Positions 1 to 10,057 are shown, counted from the stretch's first letter. The stretch is DNA of 64,000 bases from Roseburia hominis (GCA_040702975.1 CP159990.1:1674001-1738000), one strand, 5' to 3'. The notes: generated by a model from the letters alone, not told the origin. Translations and numbers: made by a program.

Positions 1-2
1 GA

Positions 3-383
3 GAGACGGCGAAGGAGATAAGAGGCGAGTACCCTCTGATCTTAAATACCGGCAGCAGAAAACCACAGTTTTTTCATTCACGGCTGTATCGGCTGCCATG
101 GCTTGCCGGAATCGAGACGGAACCAATGATAGAGCTGCACCCGGCTGATGGAGAAAAATATCAGATTGAGGACGGGGCGCGTGTCAGAGTGATCTCGCCG
201 GCAGGAAAGATGGAGGGAACGGCAGCTTATAATATTTCAGGAAACCCGGGCGTGGTATATATTTATCATGGCAACGCCAAAGGAGATGCCAATGAGCTGA
301 TCGATAAGGATTATCTGGATCCAATCTCGGGATTTCCGGGCTTCAAGGGATACTTTTGCAGAATAGAGAGGGCAGGTGAGTAA
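3..383 (+). CDS. Molybdopterin oxidoreductase, C-terminal part (5' truncated by window)
   Basis: The reading frame is open from the left edge, so only the last 126 residues are visible. They read as the C-terminal molybdopterin-dinucleotide-binding barrel of the DMSO reductase/formate dehydrogenase superfamily: a YPLILNTG start, a GSRKPQFFHS stretch typical of cofactor contact, then a PADGEKYQIEDGARVRV segment and a VIYHGN-like end. An internal ATG at 126 is not the real start because the homologous sequence continues upstream of it. It is followed 2 bp later by an iron-sulfur subunit gene, so the two probably form one oxidoreductase. The substrate cannot be told from this fragment. Confidence 0.8.
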   Translation, partial: ETAKEIRGEYPLILNTGSRKPQFFHSRLYRLPWLAGIETEPMIELHPADGEKYQIEDGARVRVISPAGKMEGTAAYNISGNPGVVYIYHGNAKGDANELIDKDYLDPISGFPGFKGYFCRIERAGE

Positions 384-385
384 AA

Positions 386-820
386 GTGAGCGGACGGATT
401 AAATTTGACCAGAAAAAATGTGTGGGCTGTTTTGCGTGCTATGTGGCCTGCATCAGCGCGCACTACGGACCGGAGGAGGAAGGAGCGCAAAGCTTTCGCA
501 GTATCCGGAAGATCACGGTGCCGGAGGAAGGGTTTCAGAAGAATGTCTGTCCCGGCTGTATCCACTGCGGGCGCTGCATCAAAGAGTGTGACAGGGGAGC
601 GCTGTACAGGGACGAGGAGACAGGTCTTGTGCTTACATACCCGGAGAAATGCGATGGCTGCGGAAAATGCATGGCTGTGTGCCCGAATCAGGTAATTTCA
701 CTGGATCTAAGCCGGAAGGTGAAAAAATGTGACGGATGTGTGGAAGTTAGAAAAGAAGGAAGACTTCCGGCCTGCGTAAGCGCCTGTCTGACAGGAGCAC
801 TCACGTTTGAGGAAAAATAA
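386..820 (+). CDS. 4Fe-4S ferredoxin-type electron transfer subunit
   Basis: This 144-residue protein carries four cysteine clusters: CVGCFACYVAC near residue 12, CPGCIHCGRCIKEC near 55, CDGCGKCMAVCP near 89 and CDGC...CVSAC near 114. That pattern is the DmsB/HybA-type subunit holding up to four 4Fe-4S clusters, which carries electrons to or from a molybdopterin catalytic subunit. The GTG start lies 2 bp after the stop of the upstream catalytic gene, so the pair is translationally coupled. No membrane anchor subunit follows; the next signal is a terminator. Confidence 0.85.
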   Translation: MSGRIKFDQKKCVGCFACYVACISAHYGPEEEGAQSFRSIRKITVPEEGFQKNVCPGCIHCGRCIKECDRGALYRDEETGLVLTYPEKCDGCGKCMAVCPNQVISLDLSRKVKKCDGCVEVRKEGRLPACVSACLTGALTFEEK

Positions 821-922
821 TGGAGGATAAGGGTGCTGTCTTGTGTGACAGCTCTCTTAGGAATTTTACTTTATTCCACTTGATGTTTTCTTCAATATAA
901 AGCATAATGAAAAGGTAGTATT

Positions 923-963
923 AAAAAGGACTGGATAGGAGTCTCCCATCCAGTCTCTTTCTA
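923..963. terminator. Bidirectional intrinsic terminator
   Basis: GACTGGAT (929-936) pairs with ATCCAGTC (948-955). There is an A-run at 923-927 (T-run on the minus strand) and TCTTTCT on the plus strand. It lies between the ferredoxin gene and the convergent glgD, and can serve both. The minus-strand T-run is the better one. Confidence 0.75.
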
Positions 964-1004
964 ATAGCCTTAAAGACGGCTCATTTCCTAATTCATTCTA
1001 AAAT

Positions 1005-2129
1005 CTACAGACTATCCCTGCGGTGAATATATCCGGGTTCTTCCGGAGTAGCAATAATCTCTTTTGCATGAATCAGCTTCGCATGCTTGTCAACCACTAT
1101 ATTCTCTACATGCACGCCTTCTCCGACAACACTATCCGGCAGAAGGACACTGTTCTTAATAACCGCGCCTTTTTTAATCGTACAGCCACGTCCGATAATG
1201 GAATTCTCAACCGTTCCCTCAATCTTACAACCGTTGGATACTACGGAAGAGCTTACCTTGGAACCTGCAAAATACTGGGTCGGACAGGAGTCGTTGGTAC
1301 GTGTATAGATTGGCCAGTCCTCAGAAAACAGATTCTGTGCGGCTTTGTAGTCAATCAGAGACATATTTGCATCGTAATAACTCTTAAAGTCTGTAATAGA
1401 AGCAAAATATCCACGATGAGAAACGCCACGGATATCCAGTTCATCAGAAACTTCGTTCACGATGTTGGACAGTGAATACATAGAAGAAATCTTCCGTGCT
1501 TTATGAATCAACTCGATAAACAGGTCTTTCTTCATTACATAGGTGTCCATGAAAATGTTACGGTTCTTTGCATTTCCACGGTTCTTGGAAATAGAAAGTA
1601 CACCCTTCTGACGATTCAGTTCCAGAATGTTACAGCCAAGGAAGGCTTCTTTTGCAGTATCAACAGAGTGGTACAGCATGGTGATATCTGCGCCGGATTC
1701 AATATGTGTGTTCAGCAACTCATCAAAGTTCTGCGTGTATACCATGTAGCTGGGGGCGATTACCACATACTCATAGTGCATTCTCTCAATGCTTTCCAGG
1801 TTCTCTGCAAAAGCAGCCATATCTACATTGTAGATATCATGCTCTGTTCTGTTTTCAGAGAAGAGCATCTGTACACGGCCTCTCTTGGAGTTAATGTTAT
1901 AGTGACGTCCGGTTCCGAGATGATCTGCCAGGGAACGCGGTTTTCTTCTTACATATACCTGAATGCGCTCGATTCCGCTGTTGCTCATGTTTGAGATCGG
2001 GAAGTCGATGAGCCGATATCTTCCAAGGAAAGAAAAAGCGGCGATAGTACGGTATTCTTCAAGTCCTTCCACCCAGATGTTCTTGCTGGAAGGTTTTACG
2101 ATTCCAAATGCTTTTGCCATATTATTCAA
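1005..2129 (-). CDS. glgD: Glucose-1-phosphate adenylyltransferase, GlgD subunit
   Basis: This 374-residue protein is homologous to GlgC along its length: the [19 protein letters not shown] block near residue 35 and a C-terminal left-handed beta-helix of hexapeptide repeats. It lacks the N-terminal GGxGxRL nucleotide-binding loop that the neighbouring glgC product has. That is the hallmark of GlgD, the regulatory or non-catalytic partner that in Firmicutes forms a heteromer with GlgC to make ADP-glucose for glycogen. It overlaps the glgC end by 8 bp, so the two are co-translated. Confidence 0.93.
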   Translation of the reverse strand: MNNMAKAFGIVKPSSKNIWVEGLEEYRTIAAFSFLGRYRLIDFPISNMSNSGIERIQVYVRRKPRSLADHLGTGRHYNINSKRGRVQMLFSENRTEHDIYNVDMAAFAENLESIERMHYEYVVIAPSYMVYTQNFDELLNTHIESGADITMLYHSVDTAKEAFLGCNILELNRQKGVLSISKNRGNAKNRNIFMDTYVMKKDLFIELIHKARKISSMYSLSNIVNEVSDELDIRGVSHRGYFASITDFKSYYDANMSLIDYKAAQNLFSEDWPIYTRTNDSCPTQYFAGSKVSSSVVSNGCKIEGTVENSIIGRGCTIKKGAVIKNSVLLPDSVVGEGVHVENIVVDKHAKLIHAKEIIATPEEPGYIHRRDSL

Positions 2130-3261
2130 CCCCCTTTACACGTTTTGCTACGAGTTCGATGTTTTCGCTATTAGCATTTCCAACCTTCGCCTGTTTGCCG
2201 ATCTTTACGCCGTCAGCAACCAGTGCACGCTGAACAACCGCACCTTCTTCAACAACTACGCCAGGCATAAGTACGCTGTCGATAATCTTTGCGCCGGGTG
2301 CGACCTTTGCTCCGGTGAATAATACGGAATTCTTAACGGTTCCGTCGATCACGCAGCCCTGTGTGATAAATGCATTCTCAACGCTTCCTTCCGGTCCTAC
2401 GTAGTGGGGCAGTGAAGTAACATCTTCGGTGTAGATCTTCCAGGTCGGATCGCTAAGATCAAGCTCGTTGTTCTTGTCCAGAAGATCCATGTTTGCCTCC
2501 CAGAGGGAATCAATGGTTCCTACGTCCTTCCAGTAACCCTTGAACTTGTAAGCGAACAGGCTCTTGCCGTCGTTTAAGAGCTGTGGAATGATGTCCTTAC
2601 CAAAGTCATGGTGGGAATCCGGATCCTTCATATCTGCCAGAAGCATCTTTCTGAGCATCTTCCAGTTGAATATATAGATACCCATAGACGCCAGGTTGCT
2701 CTTCGGCTCAGCCGGTTTCTCCTGGAATTCTACGATGCGCTCATTCTCGTCCGTATTCATGATACCGAAACGGCTTGCTTCCTTCATCGGAACTTCGATA
2801 ACCGCGATGGTAGCGTCTGCGTTGTGCTCCTGATGATATTTGAGCATCTTGTCATAGTTCATCTTGTAAATATGGTCGCCGGAAAGAATTAAGATGTAAT
2901 CCGGTGAATAGGTATCGATAAAGTCGATGTTCTGAGAAATCGCGTCTGCAGTTCCACGGTATACGTCCAGATTGGAATCCGCTTTTTCACGCGGTGGAAG
3001 AACGAATACACCACTATCTTTTGCGTCAAGGCCCCAACGGCGTCCTGCTGCTACATAGCTGTTAAGCAGGATGGACTCATACTGGGTCAATACTCCAACA
3101 ACATCTATTCCGCTGTTTGCACAGTTGCTAAGGGGAAAATCGACAATGCGGTATTTTCCGCCATAGGAAACGGCGGGTTTGGCTACTTTGTTTGTAAGAT
3201 CATGTAAACGACTTCCACGCCCACCGGCCAGAATCATCGCTAACATACTGTTTTGCTTCAT
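2122..3261 (-). CDS. glgC: Glucose-1-phosphate adenylyltransferase, catalytic subunit
   Basis: The 379-residue product makes ADP-glucose from glucose 1-phosphate and ATP, the committed step of bacterial glycogen synthesis. The N-terminal AGGRGSRL loop (residues 12-19), [13 protein letters not shown] near 35 and SGDH (127-130) are the GT-A nucleotidyltransferase motifs. From about residue 290 the sequence turns into hexapeptide beta-helix repeats. It is first in a two-gene operon with glgD. Upstream on the minus strand is an AT-rich region with a TATAAT-type -10 (plus-strand ATTATA at 3294-3299). No other glycogen genes are in the window. Confidence 0.95.
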   Translation of the reverse strand: MKQNSMLAMILAGGRGSRLHDLTNKVAKPAVSYGGKYRIVDFPLSNCANSGIDVVGVLTQYESILLNSYVAAGRRWGLDAKDSGVFVLPPREKADSNLDVYRGTADAISQNIDFIDTYSPDYILILSGDHIYKMNYDKMLKYHQEHNADATIAVIEVPMKEASRFGIMNTDENERIVEFQEKPAEPKSNLASMGIYIFNWKMLRKMLLADMKDPDSHHDFGKDIIPQLLNDGKSLFAYKFKGYWKDVGTIDSLWEANMDLLDKNNELDLSDPTWKIYTEDVTSLPHYVGPEGSVENAFITQGCVIDGTVKNSVLFTGAKVAPGAKIIDSVLMPGVVVEEGAVVQRALVADGVKIGKQAKVGNANSENIELVAKRVKGVE

Positions 3262-3380
3262 AGTGAACCCTCTCTTTCATATTTATGCATTATATTATAC
3301 AATTTTTTTGTGAGTTTTTCCATATTTTTATCTAAAAAAATGGGAAAAATTGAAAAAAATTACAAAAAATCAAGTAAATG

Positions 3381-4628
3381 CTACTTTCGCTCCCTGTTCA
3401 GCCGTGCCGCTTTACCAAACAGCACAAATCCAATGATGAACATCACGGAGATGATGGCGACTCCCGCATTGGCAACTCCGGTGATCTGAGCGACCACGCC
3501 GACTAAGGTAGTGCCAAGGAAAGATGCGCCCTTACCGCAGATATCATAGATTCCGAAATATTCCCCGGATTTTTCCGGAGGAATGATCTTGGCAAAATAG
3601 GAGCGGGAAAGTGCCTGGATCGCGCCCTGGAACATGCCCACGAGGACGGCGAGCAGCCAGAATTCCCACTGTTTGTCAAGCTGAATGGCAAACAGTGCAA
3701 TTCCCGTGTAGGCGATGATACAGACCTTGATCAGCGAGTCCGTCTCGTATTTTTTGGAGAACCTGGAAAATGCAAGTGCGCAGGGGAAGGCAACGATCTG
3801 CGTCACGAGGAGCGCCAGCAGAAGTCCCTGTGTGTCAAGCCCCAGCGCGCTTCCGTATGCGGTCGCCATTTCAATAATGGTATAAACGCCGTCGATAAAG
3901 AAGAAAAATGCCAGCAAGTACATAAAAATATTTTTTTGTCCCCTGATATCCTTAAGTGTTGCGCCCAGGCGGGAGAAACTGCCGCGAATCGGGTGCTTTG
4001 GCATTTCCACATAATAGGTCTGCTCGTAATTCTTAAGAAGGGGAATGGTCACGATCAGCCACCACGCCGCGTTCAGGAAAAAGGCGAACATCATAGCCGC
4101 AGACATGGTAATGCCGATTTTGTCGTACATCAGAACTCCGATCAGAGAGATGATAAAAGGAACGCAGCTTCCGATATAACCCCAGGCGTAGCCGTGGGAG
4201 GAGACCGTGTCCATTTTCTCCGCCGTGGTCACGTCTGTCAGCATAGAATCATAGAATATCAGGCTGGAATTGTAGCCCACCTTGGCAACTACGAATACGG
4301 CGAGAAACAGGATCCATGATTTGGGGAAGGACAGGGCGGCACAGCCCAGTACTCCGACCATCATGGAGATGGTGAACAGAGGCTTTTTGAAATTCCGGGT
4401 GTCTGCGATCGAGCCGAGCACCGGACCGATGATCGCCACCAGCACGGTGGAAACGGAGGCCGCATATCCCCAATACGCCAGATAATCCACCTCTGAGATT
4501 CCGGCGTTTCCTGCGAGGTAATTAAAGTAGATGGGAATGATGGTGGACACCAGCAGAATAAATGCCGAGTTTCCTACATCATAAAGTATCCAGTATTTTT
4601 CCAGTTTGGTCAGTTTATTATTCTCCAT
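3381..4628 (-). CDS. MFS transporter, UMF1/BtlA-like
   Basis: The 415-residue protein has about 12 hydrophobic segments spaced as in the major facilitator superfamily. The LTDVTT and ALSRSYFAKIIPPEKSGEYFGIYDICGK segments resemble the UMF1 (Atg22-like) group of MFS proteins, often annotated as permeases of unknown substrate. The start has a nearby ribosome site, and the gene lies 8 bp after the phospholipase-like gene in the same direction, so they are one operon. The substrate is not known. Confidence 0.8.
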   Translation of the reverse strand: MENNKLTKLEKYWILYDVGNSAFILLVSTIIPIYFNYLAGNAGISEVDYLAYWGYAASVSTVLVAIIGPVLGSIADTRNFKKPLFTISMMVGVLGCAALSFPKSWILFLAVFVVAKVGYNSSLIFYDSMLTDVTTAEKMDTVSSHGYAWGYIGSCVPFIISLIGVLMYDKIGITMSAAMMFAFFLNAAWWLIVTIPLLKNYEQTYYVEMPKHPIRGSFSRLGATLKDIRGQKNIFMYLLAFFFFIDGVYTIIEMATAYGSALGLDTQGLLLALLVTQIVAFPCALAFSRFSKKYETDSLIKVCIIAYTGIALFAIQLDKQWEFWLLAVLVGMFQGAIQALSRSYFAKIIPPEKSGEYFGIYDICGKGASFLGTTLVGVVAQITGVANAGVAIISVMFIIGFVLFGKAARLNRERK

Positions 4629-4636
4629 ATCGATCC

Positions 4637-5428
4637 CTATTCAAACGTGCGGTCAAAGCGCTCGTCCAAATCCTTTCCTGTTTGTAGACTTTCATCAAAG
4701 CTGGCTATCATGCGCGCAGCGACCGGCACCGCGTTGACCAGGCGGTCAAAAAGACCGGAGACGGCCTCATCGCATTTATGGTTGTCCTTGCGCTGGAGCA
4801 TCAGCCCTTTATACGTATCATATTTTCCGACGATTTTCATGGCTGTGTTCAGGAACCATTGCTTCACCGGGCAGGGAGCACGAAAGACCCTGCGGACCAG
4901 CTTCATATCCTTGAGGGATCTCTTTACGATTTTGGGGTGAATATCATTGTAAAACGGGCGAATCGCCTCCACGGTATCGTCGTCGGTAGGTATAAGCCGG
5001 GCCAAGGGGTAGGAAACGGCGTTCTTGCCATCCATATACAGCAGGAATTTTTCGAATTCTCCCTCGATTTCCAGATGTGCGACCCCGGTTTTCTCCATCA
5101 TCTCCGCCACATACGGGTGGCATTCGCTGTCTAGAATATAGTGACAGATGAAGCCCAGAAGGTAGGCGTACTGATGGCTGTCGCGCCCGTATTTGGCTGC
5201 GACTTTGCGTGCGTGCCTGAAAAAAGGAAGAGCGGATACGTGGTGCAGGTGATTTCCGTAGCGCACCACGCGGTTATCCTTGTAGGCGCGGTAGAAAAAG
5301 AAGATATCCGGCCCCTGAAGTCCGATCCTGAATTGCGGATAGTATTTTCTGACGATCTCTTTTAGATCTCCCGTCAGCTGCCGGGCTGTCAAAGCCCCGA
5401 AACGGTCATGCGCATATTGTGCTGGCAT
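4637..5428 (-). CDS. Zinc-dependent phospholipase C family protein
   Basis: The 263-residue protein matches the zinc-dependent phospholipase C/S1-P1-like fold seen in many Clostridia. It has an early HDRFG, GPDIFFFYR near residue 38, GNHLHH near 58, and the metal-ligand block FICHYILDSECHPYV near 93, with His and Asp spaced for zinc binding. There is no signal peptide, so unlike secreted alpha-toxin-type enzymes it is probably cytoplasmic, and its real substrate is unknown. ATG is preceded by GGAGG with an 8-base spacer. It is first in an operon with the MFS gene, behind a perfect palindrome at 5456-5480. Confidence 0.7.
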   Translation of the reverse strand: MPAQYAHDRFGALTARQLTGDLKEIVRKYYPQFRIGLQGPDIFFFYRAYKDNRVVRYGNHLHHVSALPFFRHARKVAAKYGRDSHQYAYLLGFICHYILDSECHPYVAEMMEKTGVAHLEIEGEFEKFLLYMDGKNAVSYPLARLIPTDDDTVEAIRPFYNDIHPKIVKRSLKDMKLVRRVFRAPCPVKQWFLNTAMKIVGKYDTYKGLMLQRKDNHKCDEAVSGLFDRLVNAVPVAARMIASFDESLQTGKDLDERFDRTFE

Positions 5429-5455
5429 AAGTGATTCCTCCGTGTTCTGTATAGT

Positions 5456-5480
5456 ATATACTTTTATTTTAAAAGTATAT
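5456..5480. promoter_or_regulatory. Perfect 25-bp palindrome upstream of the phospholipase/MFS operon
   Basis: ATATACTTTTA (5456-5466) and TAAAAGTATAT (5470-5480) are exact inverted repeats around a TTT centre. The site lies about 30-50 bp before the start codon of the minus-strand gene and overlaps TATA-like -10 sequence, so it could be an operator. No matching regulator gene is adjacent. Confidence 0.5.
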
Positions 5481-5524
5481 CATGAAAATGTAAATGAGAA
5501 ATATTAATTTGGGGAAAAGTATGT

Positions 5525-5567
5525 AAAAAAATACTACCAGCAGTTTTGAGGACTGTTGATAGTATTT
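5525..5567 (-). terminator. Terminator of ptb-buk
   Basis: AAATACTA (5529-5536) pairs with TAGTATTT (5560-5567), with an inner CAGT/ACTG pair. On the minus strand the hairpin is followed by seven T (plus-strand A at 5525-5531). It lies 34 bp beyond the buk stop. Confidence 0.75.
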
Positions 5568-5600
5568 ATCATATTTCTAAAGAAGTAATTTTATGACAGT

Positions 5601-6671
5601 TTAGTAGGTCAGTGCCTCTTCCTCCCCGGTCATCACGCGAAGAGCGCCCTGGGTCAGGGCAAGGAGTTCATCTTCACCTGCATATACGGTGATCGGTGCG
5701 ATAAATCCGACCTTGGCAGTGATTTCCTCCACGACCTTTGCGCCGTATGCGATACCGCCGGTCAGAATGATCTGGTCAACTTTTCCGTCAAGAACAGCAG
5801 CCATAGCGCCGATTTCTTTGGATACCTGATAGGTAAAGGCGTGGAATACATTTTCTGCCTCGGCGTTTCCTTCCTCGAAGGCCATCTGTGTCACCTGGCG
5901 CATATCGTTGGTGCCAAGGTAAGCGTTCAGGCCGCCCTTTCCGTTGATCTTCTTTAAAATCTCTGCCTGTGTATATTCTCCGGAGAAGCACATTTTCACG
6001 AGAGCTCCGACCGGAAGGCTTCCGGAACGCTCCGGTGAGAAAGGACCGTCGCCGTGGAGGCAGTTGTTCACATCTACGACCTTTCCGTATTTGTGTGCGC
6101 CGATGGACACGCCGCCGCCCATATGTACGACGATCAGGCGAAGAGAGTTATAGGGGACGCCCTGTTCTTTTGCATAACGTTTTGCCACGGCCTTCTGGTT
6201 CAGCGCATGGAAAATGCTGACTCTCGGAAGCTCCGGAAGACCGGAATATCTGGCCACCGGCTCTAATTCGTCAACTACGACCGGGTCTACAATATAGGAA
6301 GGAACTCCGATCTCATCTCCAATCTCACGGGCAAGGATACCGCCTAAGTTGGAGGCGTGCTGGCCCTGTTTGCCGATCTTTAAGTCTTCTAAAAGGGCGT
6401 CGGATACCGTATAGGTTCCGCCCGGGATCGGCTTTAAGAGGCCGCCGCGCCCTACGACTACGTTTAGGCTTTTGATATCAAAATTGTTGGCGGCCAGAAT
6501 GTCCACGATCAGTTTTTTACGGAAATCCTTCTGGTCAACGATGGTAGCGTACTGAGAAATCTCCTCCGTAGAATGGCGGAGCGTCTCCTCGAATAACAGG
6601 GTCTCATCTTCATAGACGCCGATCTTGGTGGAAGTGGAACCTGGGTTAATGACTAAAATCTTATAGCTCAT
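5601..6671 (-). CDS. buk: Butyrate kinase
   Basis: The 356-residue product transfers phosphate from butyryl phosphate to ADP, giving butyrate and ATP. It is an ASKHA-fold acetokinase: [10 protein letters not shown] at residues 9-18 (phosphate loop), HMGGGVSIG near 203, and ILTGGIAYG near 300. Length is normal for Buk and shorter than acetate kinase. It lies 14 bp after ptb in the same direction, the usual ptb-buk pair. Branched-chain fatty acid kinase is an alternative reading, but the butyryl-CoA operon next door favours butyrate. Confidence 0.95.
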   Translation of the reverse strand: MSYKILVINPGSTSTKIGVYEDETLLFEETLRHSTEEISQYATIVDQKDFRKKLIVDILAANNFDIKSLNVVVGRGGLLKPIPGGTYTVSDALLEDLKIGKQGQHASNLGGILAREIGDEIGVPSYIVDPVVVDELEPVARYSGLPELPRVSIFHALNQKAVAKRYAKEQGVPYNSLRLIVVHMGGGVSIGAHKYGKVVDVNNCLHGDGPFSPERSGSLPVGALVKMCFSGEYTQAEILKKINGKGGLNAYLGTNDMRQVTQMAFEEGNAEAENVFHAFTYQVSKEIGAMAAVLDGKVDQIILTGGIAYGAKVVEEITAKVGFIAPITVYAGEDELLALTQGALRVMTGEEEALTY

Positions 6672-6685
6672 GGATATGTCCTCCT

Positions 6686-7597
6686 CTAATCAGTGATGGA
6701 ACCTGCGATAACAGCCGCAAGCGCGATGGAATTCAGCTTGGTCTCAAAATCATCGGAACGTGAGGTGAGTACCACCGGTGCGCTGGTTCCGACCAGAACG
6801 TTGCCGTTCTTTGCCTTTGCGGTTCTTACTACTACTTTATAGGTAATATTTCCTGCATCAATGTTCGGGAACAGAAGAACATCGGCGTGTCCTGCGACCG
6901 GATTGTTCACGCCCTTATGTACGGCTGCCTCCGGGTCGATGGCAAGGTCCATGGAAAGCGGACCGTATACTTCACAGCCCGTAAGTTCGCCGTTCTCATA
7001 CATCTTTGTCAGCGCGTCGGCGTCAACGGTAGGCGGCATTTTCGGGTTCAGATTCTCTACTGCACAAAGAGGCGCTACTTTCGGACACTCGATGCCGCAG
7101 GCGTGTGCGACTTCCACGGTGTTGCGGATAATATTTGCCTTCTCCTCCAAAGTCGGGTAAGTATTGAATGCAACGTCGGCAAAGAAGAGGAGACGGTCGA
7201 TGCCTTCGATCTCAAATACGCATACATGAGACATCATCTTTCCGGTACGAAGTCCCACTTCCTTGTTCAGAACACTCTTAAGGAAGGTCTTGGTCTCGAG
7301 AAGTCCCTTGAGAAGAATGTCTGCCTCTCCGTTATGTACCAGCTCGACAGCTTTAAGTGCTGCAGCTTCGGTCTCGGGTTCGTTAATAATACGGTAATCA
7401 CTTAAGTCCATATTGATGGAAGCAGCGATTTCACGGATCTTCGCCTCGTCGCCTACCAGGATTGCATCGGCGATGCCGCGCTCCTTTGCAGCCTTGACAG
7501 CCATGAGCACCGGCTCGTCCTGCGCGTTGGATACGGAGACAGTTTTTAATGCTTTGCCATTTGCTTTGGAAATTAATTCATCAAAACTTTTACTCAT
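6686..7597 (-). CDS. ptb: Phosphate butyryltransferase
   Basis: The enzyme converts butyryl-CoA and phosphate to butyryl phosphate and CoA, feeding butyrate kinase. The 303-residue protein has the PTA_PTB fold: VGDEAKI near residue 48, [17 protein letters not shown] near 95, and [14 protein letters not shown] near 238. I chose ATG at 7597 because AGAGGG lies 7 bases before it; a GTG two codons upstream has no room for a ribosome site. Its own promoter is at 7647-7675, back to back with the thl promoter. Confidence 0.95.
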   Translation of the reverse strand: MSKSFDELISKANGKALKTVSVSNAQDEPVLMAVKAAKERGIADAILVGDEAKIREIAASINMDLSDYRIINEPETEAAALKAVELVHNGEADILLKGLLETKTFLKSVLNKEVGLRTGKMMSHVCVFEIEGIDRLLFFADVAFNTYPTLEEKANIIRNTVEVAHACGIECPKVAPLCAVENLNPKMPPTVDADALTKMYENGELTGCEVYGPLSMDLAIDPEAAVHKGVNNPVAGHADVLLFPNIDAGNITYKVVVRTAKAKNGNVLVGTSAPVVLTSRSDDFETKLNSIALAAVIAGSITD

Positions 7598-7623
7598 TTT
7601 CACACCCTCTTGTTATATTTGAA

Positions 7624-7641
7624 TAAATAATTTTTTAACAA
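7624..7641 (-). promoter_or_regulatory. Possible Rex-type redox operator at the ptb start site
   Basis: On the minus strand this reads TTGTTAA-AAAA-TTATTTA. The first half is a perfect match to the Rex half-site TTGTTAA; the second half matches TTAACAA at four of seven positions. It covers the predicted +1 of the ptb promoter. Rex commonly controls butyrate genes in Clostridia, but no Rex gene is present here and the match is imperfect. Confidence 0.35.
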
Positions 7642-7646
7642 TCATT

Positions 7647-7675
7647 AGTTTAGCACTATACTAATAAAAGGTCAA
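7647..7675 (-). promoter_or_regulatory. Sigma-A-type promoter of ptb-buk
   Basis: On the minus strand TTGACC (7675-7670) is followed after exactly 17 bp by TAAACT (7652-7647). Confidence 0.6.
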
Positions 7676-7739
7676 TATAAAACCGATTTTGAATCTTTCC
7701 TTATTATTATAAAAAGTTTATAAAAGGATTGATAAATAT

Positions 7740-7768
7740 TTGACAAATGCCTTCGGCTGGAGTATAGT
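7740..7768 (+). promoter_or_regulatory. Sigma-A-type promoter of the butyryl-CoA operon
   Basis: TTGACA (7740-7745), a 17-bp spacer and TATAGT (7763-7768) make a near-consensus promoter. It leaves a leader of about 105 bases before the thiolase start. Confidence 0.8.
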
Positions 7769-7878
7769 AAACCTTAGAGGACGTCATTTATCAGGACGAC
7801 CTACATATAATCCTAATAGGGAGATAAGCATTAGCATATGACACTTACCAAAACGACATGAAAAAGGAGGAAAAAAAG

Positions 7879-9057
7879 ATGTCAAAGAAAATTGTGTTAG
7901 CAGGTGCATGCCGTACAGCAATCGGAAGTATGGGAGGATCACTTAGCACAACTCCGGCTCCGGAAATGGGCGCTATCGTTATCAAAGAAGCTTTGAAGAG
8001 AGCAGGAGTTGCTCCGGAGCAGGTAGATCATGTATACATGGGCTGCGTAATCCAGGCAGGTCTCGGACAGAACGTTGCTCGTCAGGCTTCCATCAAGGCA
8101 GGTCTTCCGGTCGAGACTCCGGCAGTTACCATTAATGTGGTATGTGGTTCTGGTCTGAACTGCGTGAACATGGCTGCACAGATGATCCAGACTGGGGATG
8201 CAGATATCGTTGTAGCAGGTGGTATGGAAAACATGTCAATGGCACCATATGCATTAAAGAATGCTCGTTATGGATATAGAATGGGAAATGCACCGATGGT
8301 AGATACCATGGTAAATGATGCACTTTGGGATGTATTCAACGATTACCACATGGGAATCACCGCGGAGAACGTAGCAGAGCAGTGGGGACTTACAAGACAG
8401 CAGCTTGACGAATTTTCAGCGGCAAGCCAGCAGAAGGCATGCGCAGCAATCGAATCCGGAAGATTCAAAGACGAGATCGTTCCGGTAGAAGTGAAGAAGA
8501 AAAAAGAGACCATCATCTTTGATACAGATGAAGGACCGCGTCCGGGAACGACCGCAGAAGGAATCGCAAGACTTCGCCCGGCGTTCAAGAAAGACGGTAT
8601 CGTTACAGCAGGTAACGCTTCTTCTATCAATGACGGTGCAGCAGCGATCGTTGTTATGAGCGAGGAGAAAGCAAAAGAACTGGGCGTTACCCCGATGGCA
8701 ACATGGGTGGCAGGAGCACTCGGCGGAGTAGATCCGTCCATCATGGGTGTAGGACCGGTTGCAGCAACGAAGAAGGTTATGGCTAAGACAGGACTTTCCG
8801 TAGCAGATATGGACCTGATCGAGGCAAACGAGGCATTTGCGGCACAGTCTCTGGCAGTAGCCCACGACCTTGAGTTCGATATGAGCAAGGTAAACGTAAA
8901 CGGCGGCGCTATCGCACTTGGACATCCGGTAGGAGCTTCCGGATGCCGTATCCTTGTAACTCTGCTTCATGAGATGATAAAGAGAGACGCTAAGAAGGGT
9001 CTTGCAACTCTGTGCATCGGCGGCGGAATGGGCTGTGCTACCATCGTAGAAAGATAA
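7879..9057 (+). CDS. thlA: Acetyl-CoA acetyltransferase (thiolase)
   Basis: This enzyme condenses two acetyl-CoA to acetoacetyl-CoA, the entry step of butyrate synthesis. The 392-residue protein has the acyl-accepting cysteine in VVCGSGLN (Cys89), GGMENMS near 111, [15 protein letters not shown] near 336 and the second catalytic cysteine in CIGGGMGC near the end. I use ATG at 7879 because AAAGGAGG lies 8 bases before it; the in-frame ATG at 7858 would place that ribosome site inside the gene. It is first in the thl-crt-hbd-bcd-etfB-etfA operon. Confidence 0.96.
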   Translation: MSKKIVLAGACRTAIGSMGGSLSTTPAPEMGAIVIKEALKRAGVAPEQVDHVYMGCVIQAGLGQNVARQASIKAGLPVETPAVTINVVCGSGLNCVNMAAQMIQTGDADIVVAGGMENMSMAPYALKNARYGYRMGNAPMVDTMVNDALWDVFNDYHMGITAENVAEQWGLTRQQLDEFSAASQQKACAAIESGRFKDEIVPVEVKKKKETIIFDTDEGPRPGTTAEGIARLRPAFKKDGIVTAGNASSINDGAAAIVVMSEEKAKELGVTPMATWVAGALGGVDPSIMGVGPVAATKKVMAKTGLSVADMDLIEANEAFAAQSLAVAHDLEFDMSKVNVNGGAIALGHPVGASGCRILVTLLHEMIKRDAKKGLATLCIGGGMGCATIVER

Positions 9058-9064
9058 GCACTTA

Positions 9065-9109
9065 GTTGCCATGCATACCTGAAATAAGGTCCGGTGGACC
9101 TTATTTTGG
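9065..9109 (+). repeat. Dispersed palindromic repeat, copy R1
   Basis: The copy has the family left end GTTGCC..GCATACCTGA, then a perfect hairpin: AAATAAGGTCC (9082-9092), GGT loop, GGACCTTATTT (9096-9106). It is the only copy inside an operon, between thl and crt. There it could trim or stabilise the messenger. Confidence 0.8.
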
Positions 9110-9232
9110 TGAGGTTTTTGAACTTCTTTGAAAATTTGGTTCCGGTCCTTTGGTGCCGGCAGATTGACTTGTCAGATATCTGCCGGCAGGGAACGGAACG
9201 TTTTGCATGTAATTAAAAAGAGGAGAATAACT

Positions 9233-10024
9233 ATGGAATTCATTACATACGAAGTAGAGGGAATGGTTGGAACCATTACCATTAATCGTCCGAAGGCACT
9301 CAACGCTCTTAACAGCACCGTGCTGGACGAACTTAACGAGACTTTAGACAGTGTGGACCTTGACGCTGTAAGATGCCTGATCTTAACGGGCGCCGGAGAG
9401 AAGTCCTTTGTTGCAGGCGCTGACATCGGCGAGATGAGCACACTGACAAAAGCAGAAGGCGAAGCATTTGGCAAGAAGGGAAATGATGTATTCCGTAAAC
9501 TGGAAACATTCCCGATTCCGGTGATCGCCGCTGTTAACGGATTTGCACTCGGCGGCGGCTGCGAGATCTCCATGAGCTGTGATATCAGAATCTGTTCAGA
9601 AAATGCAGTGTTCGGTCAGCCGGAGGTTGGTCTTGGAATCACGCCGGGATTTGGCGGAACCCAGAGACTTGCGAGAATCGTCGGACCTGGGATGGCAAAA
9701 CAGATGATCTATACAGCAAGAAATATCAAGGCTGCCGAGGCATACAGAATCGGCCTTGTAAATGCGGTTTACCCGTTTGAAGAGCTGATACCTGCAGCAA
9801 AGAAGATGGCAGCAGGAATCGCTATGAATGCTCCGATCGCAGTCAGAAACTGCAAGAAGGCAATTAACGAAGGCCTGGAAGTGAACATGGACGAAGCGAT
9901 CGTGATCGAGGAGAAGCTTTTCGGTGACTGCTTCGAGACAGAGGACCAGAAGGCAGGAATGGGCAACTTCCTTGAGAAGGACAAAGAGAAGAAATTAAAA
10001 GTTGTTCCGTTTAAAAACTGTTAA
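9233..10024 (+). CDS. crt: 3-hydroxybutyryl-CoA dehydratase (crotonase)
   Basis: The product dehydrates 3-hydroxybutyryl-CoA to crotonyl-CoA. The 263-residue protein is a standard enoyl-CoA hydratase: VAGADIGEM near residue 61 (oxyanion hole), ALGGGCEISMSCD near 103 and GQPEVGLGITPGFGG near 128, with both catalytic glutamates in place. ATG at 9233 is preceded by AGAGGAG; an upstream extension to 9128 is not homologous. It lies 175 bp after thl, with repeat R1 between them. Confidence 0.94.
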   Translation: MEFITYEVEGMVGTITINRPKALNALNSTVLDELNETLDSVDLDAVRCLILTGAGEKSFVAGADIGEMSTLTKAEGEAFGKKGNDVFRKLETFPIPVIAAVNGFALGGGCEISMSCDIRICSENAVFGQPEVGLGITPGFGGTQRLARIVGPGMAKQMIYTARNIKAAEAYRIGLVNAVYPFEELIPAAKKMAAGIAMNAPIAVRNCKKAINEGLEVNMDEAIVIEEKLFGDCFETEDQKAGMGNFLEKDKEKKLKVVPFKNC

Positions 10025-10057
10025 TCATACAAATAAAAAATAATGGAGGTAATTACA

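Noticed and set aside
1023..1475. Plus-strand open frames inside glgD and glgC
   Set aside because: They are antisense shadows of two well-supported genes with full conserved motifs.
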